DNA of 64,000 bases, taken from positions 62,001 to 126,000 of the forward strand of contig JAPKDJ010000001.1 of NCBI GenBank assembly GCA_026421245.1, in the 5' to 3' direction. The translations under genes were made by a program, and so were the position numbers. The notes beneath the pieces were generated by a model, which did no database searches, was not told where the DNA came from, and saw nothing but the letters and a program-made list of their open reading frames with translations. Shown in pieces: positions 34,301 through 43,178 of the stretch (positions are counted from its first letter, which is position 1; every line of letters starts with the position of its first letter). The stretch is from Akkermansiaceae bacterium (GTDB lineage Bacteria > Verrucomicrobiota > Verrucomicrobiia > Verrucomicrobiales > Akkermansiaceae).

Positions 34301-35665
34301 GAGGGATACGCTGGGAATATCGAGAAGGGCATCTCGAATCGTGTATCCCGGGGAGCGCAGATTCAAGGTGTCATTGACGACCCGTGGATCCATGTCGTAG
34401 TCGGCCGGAATGACCCGTCGGACCTGGCCGTCATAGCCCCAATTTTCGGCCCAGCCGTTGGCGATGAGGTCTGCTGAGTTCTGGGTCGCGACGTCGTCGA
34501 CAAAGATGTAACTGTGGGTGTCGACGTTTGTGGGGATGAGATCTCGTGAATCGAAGACGGCGATGGCGCGAACATTTGTGGTGGTATCGATGGTAATGGG
34601 ACCAGAGTAGGTTGTTCCGTTTGTGAGTGTTGGGAGCGATCCATCGAGGGTGTATCGAATGGTGGCTTCTCTGGTTTGACAGGTAATTTTGAGTTCGAAG
34701 GGGGCATCGTAAAAGCCCCGGTCGAAGCTGAAGTTGGTGTCTTTCACAACTCCGGGAGCGCCTGTTCCAATATTTGCAGCACCGGGGGTGGGTGATGAAA
34801 AAAAGCGCCGGCCTCCACCCCTCGACGGCCGGCCGTAGGAAATGTCGGTGAATTGTTCGGGGTAGGCGGGGCGAATAATGTCTTCGATGAATTCTCCGTC
34901 GGGATTGACCAGGGCAAGGTATTCGCCCGAGTTCGAGAGCCGGAAGTTGGTATGGGGATTTCCGGCCGGGTCGGTGAGGTTATCGCCCGAGGCAAAAATG
35001 ATCCGATACCCCCGTATCCCAATACTGACTGCGGGGAAGGCCCACTTTGTTGGGGTCTCCACGTCATCTGTCAGATAATACCCGGAAAGAGCGATAGAGG
35101 TGGAATTTGGGTTGTAGATCTCGATCCAATCGGACCGGCTTCCATTACCATCTTCAAATCCGGTTTCGTTGCTGACGGAAATCTCATTGATTTCCAGGGG
35201 CAGGAGACCGTCAGGTTTCTCGGCCGCGCTGTTGGGATTGGTTTTTTTTACCAATTCCACCCGGTCATTGAAGCTGTCGTTGTCGCTGTCTTCATCGTTG
35301 GGGTTTGTGATGGCTCCCATCGCTCCGGTGACCTCTGCTCCATCGAGTCGTCCGTCGGCATCGCTGTCAGGGTTGAGAGGGTCGGTTCCGGTATCAGTCG
35401 CGGAGGTGAAAGTGCCATTCCCGGTTTCGAGATGGTCTTGAAGTCCGTCGTCGTCCGTGTCGGCTTTTGTTGGATTTGTTCCCACAGTTTGTTCGGCAAG
35501 GTTGTCCAGGCCGTCGGCATCGGGATTTGCGGATCCGGTGGTGGTTTCGAGAGTGAGGAAGTAGGTGAGTTCCCACGAATCATCAAGACTATCGCTGTCA
35601 GAATCGATAAACACTTGGCCGTTTAGGACGGCAATGAGCGGGAAAAAAAAGAGGAGAAATTTCAT
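31352..35665 (-). CDS. Giant secreted protein with Ca-binding repeats, lamin-tail and CotH domains
   Basis: 1437 residues. A signal peptide (about 1-16) is followed by thrombospondin-type-3-like Asp-rich repeats ('DSDSDSLDDSW', 'DTDDDGLQDHLETG', 'PDSDADGRLDGAE'), then a lamin-tail domain ('EINEISVSNETGFEDGNG', 'WIEIYNPNSTSIALSGYYLT'), a chitobiase-type C-terminal strand ('TIRYTLDGSLPT'), and a CotH-like domain (about 430-830, 'HLYVNGAYFGLHNLSERV', 'FNVWDQEIAFDK'). A second lamin-tail domain and a C-terminal 'WQIQSSDDLATW...RRFYRVRI' segment follow. CotH proteins are atypical kinases; activity here is unproven. It is 18 bp downstream of a longer paralogue. Likely on the cell surface or released. 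Confidence 0.88.
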   Translation of the reverse strand: MKFLLFFFPLIAVLNGQVFIDSDSDSLDDSWELTYFLTLETTTGSANPDADGLDNLAEQTVGTNPTKADTDDDGLQDHLETGNGTFTSATDTGTDPLNPDSDADGRLDGAEVTGAMGAITNPNDEDSDNDSFNDRVELVKKTNPNSAAEKPDGLLPLEINEISVSNETGFEDGNGSRSDWIEIYNPNSTSIALSGYYLTDDVETPTKWAFPAVSIGIRGYRIIFASGDNLTDPAGNPHTNFRLSNSGEYLALVNPDGEFIEDIIRPAYPEQFTDISYGRPSRGGGRRFFSSPTPGAANIGTGAPGVVKDTNFSFDRGFYDAPFELKITCQTREATIRYTLDGSLPTLTNGTTYSGPITIDTTTNVRAIAVFDSRDLIPTNVDTHSYIFVDDVATQNSADLIANGWAENWGYDGQVRRVIPADYDMDPRVVNDTLNLRSPGYTIRDALLDIPSVSLTMKQEDFVTTRTGTSTSPKSLYGTPRDRFERICSVEYILPDGSRGFQEDCKIETHGNSSRTPNRMQKHSLRLTFSSSVGIGKLKYNLFPESPVDEFNKLVLRACFTDSWALASWSSARYRPNDSLYTRDVWMKELFRDMGQPSSYGNFIHLYVNGAYFGLHNLSERVEDDFYADHLGGNKEDWEVNADLGSPGPLWNSMLSTLGSGVSSPAVYETAKTKIDVENYADWVILHLFGDSEDWPTKNSYAAANALSGDGRYRFNVWDQEIAFDKYSWNRYNDSRTGMLPFQRLRRNDDFKMLFADRVYKHLHDDGALTVENTILSFLEINNQIDKAIVAESARWGDVQASTPYGNTPSSSANINSDHYPPTINSPIYFTREQHWVKEIENITDNYLPTLHDLDNSRAFIRELRGQKLYPSIDPPQYSQFGGVVPMNFPLQLTTPDGAVYFTSDGSDPRLSGGSVNPTAGTFGGFIETEIVGINDFGWTYLTGTTALSPSNVVVENPSYGTDDWKHPAFHDNTWAPDPAINPNGAQGPLAGRLANAVTGIPTPNTILNIGPFGRAYPTVYFRKDFQVADAIDIPELIFNIIRDDAMIVYLNGREIHRDNFTNPVVNYSDFGPADSESEPVIFNYSLAPGELQEGTNTIAVELHNFSPGNSDLGIQMSVIERKNALGGNVVNLTQTGIVKSRTLSNGEWSALREADFIVGTPASSGGIVVSEIMYNPQGPDENLEFIEILNINPELTLDLTNVSFTDGILYTFPAGFVLQPLQRTVITRDRDTFIASYGESGFLLAPGNFESSFSNGGETIILAANDNSLIQSFDYDDDASLGWPPSADGLGTSLVLVDPLSNPNHGLPTSWKASDISGGNPGLPDVLYPGEPNGDDDEDGLTNLAEYFFGTNPALASENPVSISTSGNSLSLNFTRNPFANEVTWQIQSSDDLATWSNTNLTGSSVTVAGNELQESLSITPDEVRRFYRVRIVSAP

Positions 35666-35683
35666 AGGTGCTGGTGCCGAAAA

Positions 35684-38600
35684 TTAAAGGGCGCGGGCGC
35701 GAAGTCTCCAAAAGACTTTTGAGTTAGTCGTGAGGTCGATCATGAACTCGTTGGTCTGAATGGAGCCTGAGACCCCGTTGGGAGTTGTTTGTTCTGTGGT
35801 CCAGTTTTCGAGGTCATCCGAGGTTTGGAACTCAAGAACGAAGCCAGAACGTCCGAGGTGGGAAGAGAAGGTGATTGCGCCTGTGCTTCCGGTAATCTGA
35901 AGAGGTGGAAGTTCATCCCGCGAGTTTGGATCGGTTCCCATTGCAAATTCGAGGAGGTTGGAGAGATCATCCCCATCGGGGTCCATTTCCCCACTTCCGA
36001 CACTGTTGATGGAAGCCCACCCAGCGTAGTCTTCAGATTCAGGAATACTTCCGGGTGTGGGGGAGGCGGCATTCCAGGAGTTGGCAAAGTTTCCGAAGGC
36101 AAGAGAGGCATTGCGATTCAGGGACGACTTTCCGTTCGCTGCCGGCCATGGGGATTCAGATATGTATCGTACTTCATCGACCGTAATCTGGCCAAATTCT
36201 GGAGTGGCTCCAGCCATTTGAAGCCGGACAGTACCACGGTCGTCATCTAAAGGGCCATCAGTGGCCGGTCCGATCAGAAACACCGATCCGTCGATGCCAA
36301 AATTGGTCCGGAAGTCAGCTGATAGAGCTGTTTCGATCGCTGGATCAAAGCTCACGATGACGATCGATTGTCCGGCGGGAATGGAGTGATTAGTAGTGAA
36401 GTCAAAATCAAAACCGCCACGGAGTTTCCATTGATCAAGAGCGATGGTGGCACTCCCATTGTTGGTGAGTTCGACGAACTCATAATGGGTCGAGGTCGTG
36501 GGAGCATAATGAACTTCAGAGATCAAGACCGGGCCTAAAACGGGGCCGCTATTCGGTCCCCCTTTGGTTTCATTTGTCATGGTGACGAGTGTGTTGTAGC
36601 CCATTCCATCGAACCATCGACCGAGGGTCGTGTTTTGCGCTGCTGCTGCAAATTCGACGTGGTCGACAAAGGCAACGGGGTTTCCTGCCGCGTCTGTTTG
36701 AAGGAGCCAAAGATCATCGCCATTATTGCCGCTGATTCCAAAAGATCGTCCTTTCTGCCAATTCCCCTTGGTCGGGTGGTTGTCGAGGAAGAGCACATCA
36801 ATCGTAAATTTGTTCTCATTGATGACAGTGACTTCAAAACTCGAATTAAAATCCGAGAAGCCACCGTAACCTTCGATGCTCATCAGATCGCCGGTGGTCA
36901 GGCCGTGATTGTTACTGGAGATCAGGGTGGGAGCTGCACCCGAGGCACCCGAGTAGTTGGAGATGGTATTGGTCAAAGGGGCATCGTATTCGGCGCCGTG
37001 GAAGACCAGATATTCCATTCCCGGAAGGGTTGCCGCGGGAATCGTGTAAGAGCGATAAACGTCCTTCGAATCGGTTAGGAGCCAACCTCCAATGTCGATA
37101 GGGGAAGCCGTCGTATTGTAGACTTCGATGGAGTCGCTGACTGAATTGCTGGAGACTTCATTGATGACAATGCGTTGGTCGTTGATCAAGCCCGCTGAAC
37201 CAGGAGACCCATGGAAGGAAACGCTGGGGGCCCAGTTGCGAGGATCGCCGGAGTTTCCGGATGGATCGATGATCTCGAGGGAAGATCCCGCACCATCAGG
37301 TCTGGAAGGCCACGCTCCGGTGTCGCTAAAAGCCAGAGATTTCATGAGCCTGCCCTCGCTATCAATTAAGGAGAGGGGCTCGCCATCGTTGTCGAGGCCA
37401 CCGGAGAATGTTCCGGCGATGGAATCTGCCAAGCCGCTTCCATATCGACTCACGAAGGCTGTTTCATCTCGGACAAGAAGAGCTCTTTCTCCAGCCTCGA
37501 GAACAAAAAGTCCAAATTTGAAAGTGATGCCATTTGAGAAGGATGCATTTGCGAGATTGATGGGATCGCTTCCGATGTTAAGAAGTTCGATGAATTCAAA
37601 CTGATCGCGGTTTTCAATCTCAAGTGGCGAAGCATTGTTCTTTTCAATCAAAGTGGCTTCGCGCGGGTGGTAATTAATTTCCGCAATCGCAAGGTTTTCG
37701 GCATTGGCGGCTTCTTCGATCAGAAACGTTCCATTAACGGGAGCCGACCAGTCATCACCTGTTTGTAAACGAGCGATGATATTTGCAGATTCTCCTAGGT
37801 CGATGCTGGTCAATCCGGCGGGACGGGTGAGGTCCAGAGCAACATCAAGTCCGAGGTCGCTACTACCGGCGGATCTGTTGTGAACTTCCACCGACAATAC
37901 GTTGGCTCCCTCAAGAAGTTGCCCTTGAGCGAGATTATGAGTGTGCAAGAGAGTTATAGTTTCATTGGCGTTGCTTTCCGCAAAGTCGCCAAAGAGAACC
38001 GTCCCTGATTTCATGTTCTCTCGGTAAATCTCATGCCCATTGAGATAAACGATGACGCCATCATCTCGAATGATGGAGAGGTCCAACGATGTCACTTCGG
38101 AGGCATTAGAAATATTAAACTCTTTTCTGAAATACACGGTAGGGTAACCATTTCCCAGCGGTCCGATGTTAATCGTGGTGTTTGCTGTGACAGAGCCAAC
38201 GGAGGTAGGAGTGCGACCACCAATGAGCCCCTGTCCGGGTGACCAGGTTAGGTCGGCGAAATCGGGGTGTTTCCAGTCGCTTGAGTTGTAGAAAGCATTT
38301 CCAACGACGGCATCACTGGGCGACTGGGCGACTACTCCTGAGAGGTAACGCCATCCGGCTGACTCGAAGGGGAAGACGGGTTCAGTGCTGAAACCGGATG
38401 AGATGCTCAGGGCGGCAGGATTGACCGAACCGTCGGGGAGAAGGGGATCACTTCCATCAAGGGTGTAGGAGATGACTCCGTCGTTACCATTGACGGTAAG
38501 GGTTGCGCCATCTCCGACAAAGCCACCTTCGGCAGGCTGACCGTTGATCGCGAACGAAGGCGTGTTGACTGTTGGGTAGAGGCCAGCGGTTTTAAGCTTG

Positions 38601-40711
38601 TTGATGACGTTGTTCGTGCGGACGGGGAAGTAGGAATTGTAGAGACGGGTTTGCTCTACAAGCCAGTCGTCCCGGTCATAGGGAGTGGATCGGCGATGAT
38701 CTCCCCAGCGGGCTGATTCGGCAATGATGGCCTTGTCGATCGCTGAGGCGTATTTTTCCCAACGTGCGTGGCATTGCCCGGGGGTCAGAGCGCCGCTTCC
38801 ATTCAGGTGCATGTAGGCGCGGTCGGCGAATCTTTGGCGATATTCAGGGATCGCTTCAATACTTCCACGGATTCCCATGGGATCGAGTGGGGTATTGTTT
38901 GCGGACGGAGATTCGAGAACCCGCTCGCCGTCCCACGAATAGAGTTTCCACGGGCGCATGTCGGTAGCCTTTGCGAAAGGACCACCTCCGGCAGCCCTCC
39001 AGTTTCCTGAAGTTTTGAGATCCTGGTTTGCTCCAAAACGTTGGAGAAGCTGAAAGTCGATGTAGGCATCGACATCGAGAACCTGTTGGATGTTCTCCCA
39101 GTTTCGGGTGGCTACGGTCGAGCGCATGGCATTCCAGGCGGTCGAGTTTCCTTCCACAAAAGTGCTACCGTTTCGGGCGTCAATGAAATCACTATCGCCG
39201 TCATTGTAGTTGGCATAGTGGGCATTGTCCTGGCGTTCAGCGACATTGTGGAGTCCCCAATAGAGGCCGTTGATGAAAACGTGGGCGAGGAATCCGGCTC
39301 CGGCATCCTCGTTCCCCATGTCACGCATGCTTTCGCGCATCCATTGGTCGCGAATCATTGAGGCGTACTTGCGCTGGCCCGAACTAGAGTGAATCCAGGA
39401 ATTGTTATACCCGGCCCGCAGCGCGATGGAGTTGAAGTTTCCGACGTCGACGTTCGGGAAGATTTTTTCTTTTAAGCGTCCGGCTCCGTATTCCTCCCGA
39501 AAACGGAACGACAGCGAGTGCTTGGGGGACTTGCTGGGCACACGACTTGCTCCGCCCTGAACACGAAGGCCGCAATGCTCTTGAAAATCGGAACGGGTAT
39601 CGTTTTCGCCTGGGATGAACTCGGCGGAACACGCTCGTTCGAAGGCGATTCCTTCCGATCGCGGGTTGGCGTAGATGCCGGTGAAATCACTCCTTGGAAG
39701 CGAGATCGAGATTGTCGGGATTTCTTTCATTCCCTGGAGCATGGCTTGGGCCGTGGTCAATCCACCATGTCCCGCAGACTGCGCCGTTGAGCGGCTGATA
39801 TCGGGATCCATGTTGTAGTCACCCGATGCTAGGTTGCCGTAGCCGGCTGGTTGGGTTTGCTGGAGGAAAGGAGTGTTGAGTCCGGCGGCATCGGTTCCAT
39901 TGGCATTGGCATTATCAATATCGAGAAGAATGTAGGTGTGGGCCTCCATCTCGCTGGAGCTCAACCCTGTGGCTGTGGCTGCCGAACGAATCACGGTGGT
40001 TTGACTCAGCGCAATCGGCGAGGTGTAGGTCGAAGCGGTGCCGGTGGGTGTGCCGGAGGCATTGAGCGGTGGCGTGCCGTCGGTGGTGTAGTAAATGGTT
40101 GCTCCCGGGGTTGTCGTGGTGAGGGATACGTGTTGAGCGGATTGGTAGAGACCGCGTTTTGGCGCCACATCCAGATGGGCGACCCTGGCGAGGCCATTGG
40201 CGTCATTGACTGCTCCGGGGGTCGGGGTGCTGAAGTAAACCGAGGCATTGGTCGAGGGATGAAGACCAAATGAGATATCGTCCGACTGATCGGGGTAGGG
40301 AGTGCCACTGGGCCCAAATTCTGAGGCAATTGTTCCGTCCGGACGAACCAAGGCAAGGGATTCGCTGCTTTTTGAGAGCTTGAAGTCAGTATGGAGATTT
40401 CCATTTGAGTCGGGAATGCCATCACCCGACGCAAATACGATCAGGAAGCCGTTGTCATTGATGAGCGTTCCTGCAGGAAAAGTCCACGCTGTGAGATTAT
40501 CCGGATCATCCGTCAAATGCCATCCTCCGAGATCCACGGCTGTTCCGGTGGGATTGCGGAGTTCGATCCAGTCATCGAATCGACCGGGGACAGCATTTGA
40601 TACCGTGATGGTGTCGTTTCCGGTCAGGAATTCGTTGATGATGATGGATGCTCGCGACTGGGTAAACGTGGCGAGGGCGAAGATGGTGCTGAGTAGGCGT
40701 TGGAATGACAT
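35684..40711 (-). CDS. Giant secreted lamin-tail/CotH protein, paralogue of the next gene
   Basis: 1675 residues from the ATG at 40711, which starts the signal peptide 'MSFQRLLSTIFALATFTQS'. An open frame continues upstream to 40885, but that part is not signal-like. The order is lamin-tail domain ('IIINEFLTGNDTITVSN', 'WIELRNPTGTAVDLGGW'), chitobiase-type strand ('TIYYTTDGTPPLN'), CotH-like region ('HVFINGLYWGLHNVAERQD'), a second 'ISYTLDGSDPLL' strand, a beta domain, then three more lamin-tail units ('AIAEINYHPREA', 'VINEVSSNSVSD', 'LISEVHYAPTTS') and the C-terminal 'LEFQTSDDLENWT...FWRLRARAL'. Most segments align with the shorter neighbour, which lacks two of the lamin-tail units. It sits downstream of a cell-wall amidase gene. 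Confidence 0.88.
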   Translation of the reverse strand: MSFQRLLSTIFALATFTQSRASIIINEFLTGNDTITVSNAVPGRFDDWIELRNPTGTAVDLGGWHLTDDPDNLTAWTFPAGTLINDNGFLIVFASGDGIPDSNGNLHTDFKLSKSSESLALVRPDGTIASEFGPSGTPYPDQSDDISFGLHPSTNASVYFSTPTPGAVNDANGLARVAHLDVAPKRGLYQSAQHVSLTTTTPGATIYYTTDGTPPLNASGTPTGTASTYTSPIALSQTTVIRSAATATGLSSSEMEAHTYILLDIDNANANGTDAAGLNTPFLQQTQPAGYGNLASGDYNMDPDISRSTAQSAGHGGLTTAQAMLQGMKEIPTISISLPRSDFTGIYANPRSEGIAFERACSAEFIPGENDTRSDFQEHCGLRVQGGASRVPSKSPKHSLSFRFREEYGAGRLKEKIFPNVDVGNFNSIALRAGYNNSWIHSSSGQRKYASMIRDQWMRESMRDMGNEDAGAGFLAHVFINGLYWGLHNVAERQDNAHYANYNDGDSDFIDARNGSTFVEGNSTAWNAMRSTVATRNWENIQQVLDVDAYIDFQLLQRFGANQDLKTSGNWRAAGGGPFAKATDMRPWKLYSWDGERVLESPSANNTPLDPMGIRGSIEAIPEYRQRFADRAYMHLNGSGALTPGQCHARWEKYASAIDKAIIAESARWGDHRRSTPYDRDDWLVEQTRLYNSYFPVRTNNVINKLKTAGLYPTVNTPSFAINGQPAEGGFVGDGATLTVNGNDGVISYTLDGSDPLLPDGSVNPAALSISSGFSTEPVFPFESAGWRYLSGVVAQSPSDAVVGNAFYNSSDWKHPDFADLTWSPGQGLIGGRTPTSVGSVTANTTINIGPLGNGYPTVYFRKEFNISNASEVTSLDLSIIRDDGVIVYLNGHEIYRENMKSGTVLFGDFAESNANETITLLHTHNLAQGQLLEGANVLSVEVHNRSAGSSDLGLDVALDLTRPAGLTSIDLGESANIIARLQTGDDWSAPVNGTFLIEEAANAENLAIAEINYHPREATLIEKNNASPLEIENRDQFEFIELLNIGSDPINLANASFSNGITFKFGLFVLEAGERALLVRDETAFVSRYGSGLADSIAGTFSGGLDNDGEPLSLIDSEGRLMKSLAFSDTGAWPSRPDGAGSSLEIIDPSGNSGDPRNWAPSVSFHGSPGSAGLINDQRIVINEVSSNSVSDSIEVYNTTASPIDIGGWLLTDSKDVYRSYTIPAATLPGMEYLVFHGAEYDAPLTNTISNYSGASGAAPTLISSNNHGLTTGDLMSIEGYGGFSDFNSSFEVTVINENKFTIDVLFLDNHPTKGNWQKGRSFGISGNNGDDLWLLQTDAAGNPVAFVDHVEFAAAAQNTTLGRWFDGMGYNTLVTMTNETKGGPNSGPVLGPVLISEVHYAPTTSTHYEFVELTNNGSATIALDQWKLRGGFDFDFTTNHSIPAGQSIVIVSFDPAIETALSADFRTNFGIDGSVFLIGPATDGPLDDDRGTVRLQMAGATPEFGQITVDEVRYISESPWPAANGKSSLNRNASLAFGNFANSWNAASPTPGSIPESEDYAGWASINSVGSGEMDPDGDDLSNLLEFAMGTDPNSRDELPPLQITGSTGAITFSSHLGRSGFVLEFQTSDDLENWTTEQTTPNGVSGSIQTNEFMIDLTTNSKVFWRLRARAL

Positions 40712-40804
40712 GAAGAGGAATGACAGTTCCAAATCTACCTCGCCGTCAGCCTCGATAAACAAAAAAGAAGCACAAGGCTCCTTTCTTTCAGTTGGAAATG
40801 GTTC

Positions 40805-40822
40805 AGTGATCCCCTGATCACT
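40805..40822. other. Perfect hairpin over the amidase stop codon
   Basis: AGTGATC (40805-40811) and GATCACT (40816-40822) pair perfectly around a CCCT loop; the amidase TGA lies inside the stem. A T-rich run follows only on the plus strand, where there is no gene to end. It may slow transcription between the amidase and the giant genes or protect the mRNA 3' end. Confidence 0.4.
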
Positions 40823-41843
40823 TCTTTTTGGCCGTTTTATTTTGGCGCAAAGTCGCTTGGCGATAGAAGAATATGGCTTCTCCAATAGCGTTGGCGAGAG
40901 TGGTTTGATACGTTTGGGTGTTAATGAGATGCTTCTCTTTTGGGTGACTCAGGAAGCCTCCTTCGAAAAGAATGGCAGGATGCTTCACCCCGGTGAGGAC
41001 ACTGTAGCGGGCCCGGCGAACACCTCGATCGGGGACATTCATCTTGGCCTTGTTGAGGCGTTGTAAGCTGTTCCAGTGAACGGCTGTTGCAAGAGCGATA
41101 TTCGCGGAATCCTGGGCGTTCCCCTCTCGGCTGATAAGGTCGGAGCTCTTAAGCGAGCGGCCATAGTGAGCCACGCCAACAGGGGAGAGGGTGAAAGTTT
41201 CGATGCCTCTTGCTTGGGTTCTTCCAGTGGAACCAGCGGAATTGAAATGAATGCTTACGAAGATGGCGTTCTTATATTTGTTGGCGAGAGCCACCCGTTG
41301 TTGGAGTGTGAGGAAGATGTCGGAATTCCTTGTCATGACGACCTTGAATCCTCGCTTTTGAAGGCGATCACGAAGAAGACGGGCTACATTCAGATTATAT
41401 CCAGCTTCCGTTCCGAGTGAGTTCACGGCTCCCGGGTCACGTCCCCCGTGTCCTGGATCGATGATGACAGTCTCGAAAGCCTTGGCTCCTTCGATCTTGT
41501 AGGGACGGAGAACGGGATCGACGATTTTGAGTAAATCGGTGACGGACATATGGTAGCCTCCAAGTGCGACGATGCCGTGGCTGAAAATAAATTTCACGTC
41601 ATTCATCAGCACTTCCTGGCCGCCCGCGCGGAATTTTAGCGTCAAATCGGAGTTTTTAAGAATGATCTTGTTCCCAGATAGGGTCATGCTTGTCAGATTG
41701 TAAAAATCCTTCACCTGGCTGAGTGGGACATATTTGTTTCCCCGGTGTTCCTTAATTTTCCATTCAATCTGTTTTGCTCCAGCCGGAAGGAGGGCCAGAA
41801 CAAGGAAGAGGAGGATATTGCGTAGGATTGCGGGGGACCTCAT
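40818..41843 (-). CDS. N-acetylmuramoyl-L-alanine amidase (Amidase_3)
   Basis: 341 residues with a signal peptide (about 1-23, 'LLFLVLALLPAGA'). A short N-terminal domain like the copper-amine-oxidase N-terminal/AMIN type ('NKYVPLSQVKDFYNLTSM') precedes the zinc amidase fold: 'VIIDPGHGGRDPGAVN' (first His ligand), the Glu ligand in 'GTEAGYNLNVARLL', 'FVSIHFNSAGST' (second His) and 'ILFEGGFLSHPKE' (catalytic Glu). It cleaves the bond between MurNAc and the peptide stem in the periplasm, as in daughter-cell separation or wall turnover. It is the first gene before the two giant surface proteins; 106 bp separate them, so co-transcription is possible but unproven. Confidence 0.93.
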   Translation of the reverse strand: MRSPAILRNILLFLVLALLPAGAKQIEWKIKEHRGNKYVPLSQVKDFYNLTSMTLSGNKIILKNSDLTLKFRAGGQEVLMNDVKFIFSHGIVALGGYHMSVTDLLKIVDPVLRPYKIEGAKAFETVIIDPGHGGRDPGAVNSLGTEAGYNLNVARLLRDRLQKRGFKVVMTRNSDIFLTLQQRVALANKYKNAIFVSIHFNSAGSTGRTQARGIETFTLSPVGVAHYGRSLKSSDLISREGNAQDSANIALATAVHWNSLQRLNKAKMNVPDRGVRRARYSVLTGVKHPAILFEGGFLSHPKEKHLINTQTYQTTLANAIGEAIFFYRQATLRQNKTAKKK

Positions 41844-41900
41844 AAAGCGATGCGATTAGCGGGGATTACAGGTGAGACTTCACGCTATGGTTGGAGTCCT

Positions 41901-41980
41901 GCCTTGCCAAGGTGAAAAACGAATCGGCCCGCTCTGTTTGTTTGAATTTTTGAAGGATGACACTCAAGGGTTGGCAAGGC
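41901..41980. repeat. Perfect 10-bp inverted repeat in the amidase/purC divergent region
   Basis: GCCTTGCCAA (41901-41910) and TTGGCAAGGC (41971-41980) are exact complements, 60 bp apart, 28 bp upstream of the purC ATG. It may be two operator half-sites or a leader structure. No known riboswitch pattern is seen. Confidence 0.4.
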
Positions 41981-42007
41981 CGGGGTGTGGCCCTATGAAT
42001 TCCGCCC

Positions 42008-42715
42008 ATGGACCCCATCTACGAAGGCAAGGCCAAGAAACTCTACACCACCGATGATCCCGAGGTCCTCCGTATGGAGTACAAGGATGATGCCACTGCC
42101 TTCAATGCGCAGAAAAAAGCCCAGTTTGAAAACAAGGGAAAATTAAACAAGGCGATCACACTCCTGATGTACCAGATGCTTGAGGAAAAAGGGGTTCCGA
42201 CACACTTGGTTGCCGATCTTGATGAGGTGAACCTTTTGGTGAAGAAAGTTGAGATCCTTCAGGTCGAAGTCATCGTGCGGAATCTGGCGGCAGGAAGTTT
42301 TTCCAAGCGCATGGGCGTGGAGGTGGGAGCTGAATTTGAGATCCCCATCGTGGAGTTTTCCTACAAGTCTGATGCGCTGGGTGACCCTTTGATCAACGAC
42401 GACTACGCTCGCGAAATGAAGTTGGCCACTCCGGAAGAGTGCGCGTTTCTCAAGAAGCAGGCTCTCGTGATCAACGAGGTGATGATCAATTTTTTCCTCG
42501 AATGCGGAATGAAGCTCGTCGATTTCAAGATTGAGTTCGGCAAAGGGAGTGATGGCAAGATTGTCCTCGCTGATGAAGTGAGCCCCGATACCTGCCGACT
42601 TTGGGACGCCACGACGGGTGAAAAGATGGACAAGGATCGCTTCCGCGAAGATCTTGGCGGCGTCATGGCCGGATATGAGGAAGTGCTGGCACGAGTGAGC
42701 AAGGCTCTCGGTTAG
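42008..42715 (+). CDS. purC: Phosphoribosylaminoimidazole-succinocarboxamide synthase
   Basis: 235 residues, the length of the short bacterial SAICAR synthase family. It joins CAIR and aspartate with ATP in purine synthesis. Motifs are the N-terminal 'IYEGKAKKLYTT' ATP-binding strand, 'DDATAFNAQKKAQFENKG', 'VRNLAAGSFSKRMGVE', the Asp-rich 'DFKIEFGK' and 'LADEVSPDTCRLWD'. It stands alone, convergent with the Gre-like gene with one base between the two. Other pur genes are not in this window. Confidence 0.96.
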   Translation: MDPIYEGKAKKLYTTDDPEVLRMEYKDDATAFNAQKKAQFENKGKLNKAITLLMYQMLEEKGVPTHLVADLDEVNLLVKKVEILQVEVIVRNLAAGSFSKRMGVEVGAEFEIPIVEFSYKSDALGDPLINDDYAREMKLATPEECAFLKKQALVINEVMINFFLECGMKLVDFKIEFGKGSDGKIVLADEVSPDTCRLWDATTGEKMDKDRFREDLGGVMAGYEEVLARVSKALG

Positions 42716-42716
42716 T

Positions 42717-43178
42717 TTATTCCAGCCCCGTCACCATGAGGGCAGGGCTCTCCAATTCGTCGCCCATTTTTTTCTCGGCGAGTTCCTGGTAAAGCCGCGA
42801 GTCCGGCGTGATGACGGTAACTTCGCAGCCGAGGTATTCCGACATTAGTCCTCCGGCCGTGGGGGCGAGGAGGTAAAAGCAGATCTCGCCTTCCTGATCG
42901 ACCTCGACCAAGGCCCCGGGGCCGATTTCGTCGTTTATTTCGTAGGGGCGGGGATCAAAGCGTTTGAAAGTGGCGAGCGATTCCTCTGCAATTACGAGTT
43001 GTTCGGCCTGCGCTTCGGCAAGATAGGCCGCTTCGATCGCACGAGTGTCGTATTTGCCCTCGGATTTTGTCTCGCCGCCGCTGGCACTCTCGCTCGAGTC
43101 AGCGAGGGCTGATTTCATGATCGCGATCTTTTTCTCCAACTGCTGACCTAGGTCGCAAATGACGTCGTCCTTAGTCAT
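42717..43178 (-). CDS. GreA/GreB-family transcription elongation factor-like protein
   Basis: 153 residues from the ATG at 43178, which overlaps the end of the DAHP synthase gene by 8 bp (ATGACTAA). An open frame runs further upstream but is inside that gene. The N-terminal part is helical ('DLGQQLEKKIAIMKSAL' and 'AAYLAEAQAEQLVIAEESLA'), as in the Gre coiled coil, but shorter. The C-terminal half fits the FKBP-like Gre domain: 'IGPGALVEVDQEGEICFYLL', 'VTVITPDSRLYQELAEKKMG'. Classical Gre factors rescue stalled RNA polymerase; this divergent member may instead bind polymerase without cleavage activity. The acidic tip residues cannot be placed with confidence. Confidence 0.75.
   Translation of the reverse strand: MTKDDVICDLGQQLEKKIAIMKSALADSSESASGGETKSEGKYDTRAIEAAYLAEAQAEQLVIAEESLATFKRFDPRPYEINDEIGPGALVEVDQEGEICFYLLAPTAGGLMSEYLGCEVTVITPDSRLYQELAEKKMGDELESPALMVTGLE

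Noticed and set aside
40712-40885. Upstream extension of the 1675-residue surface protein
   Set aside because: The extension is not hydrophobic and would bury the clear signal peptide that starts at 40711.
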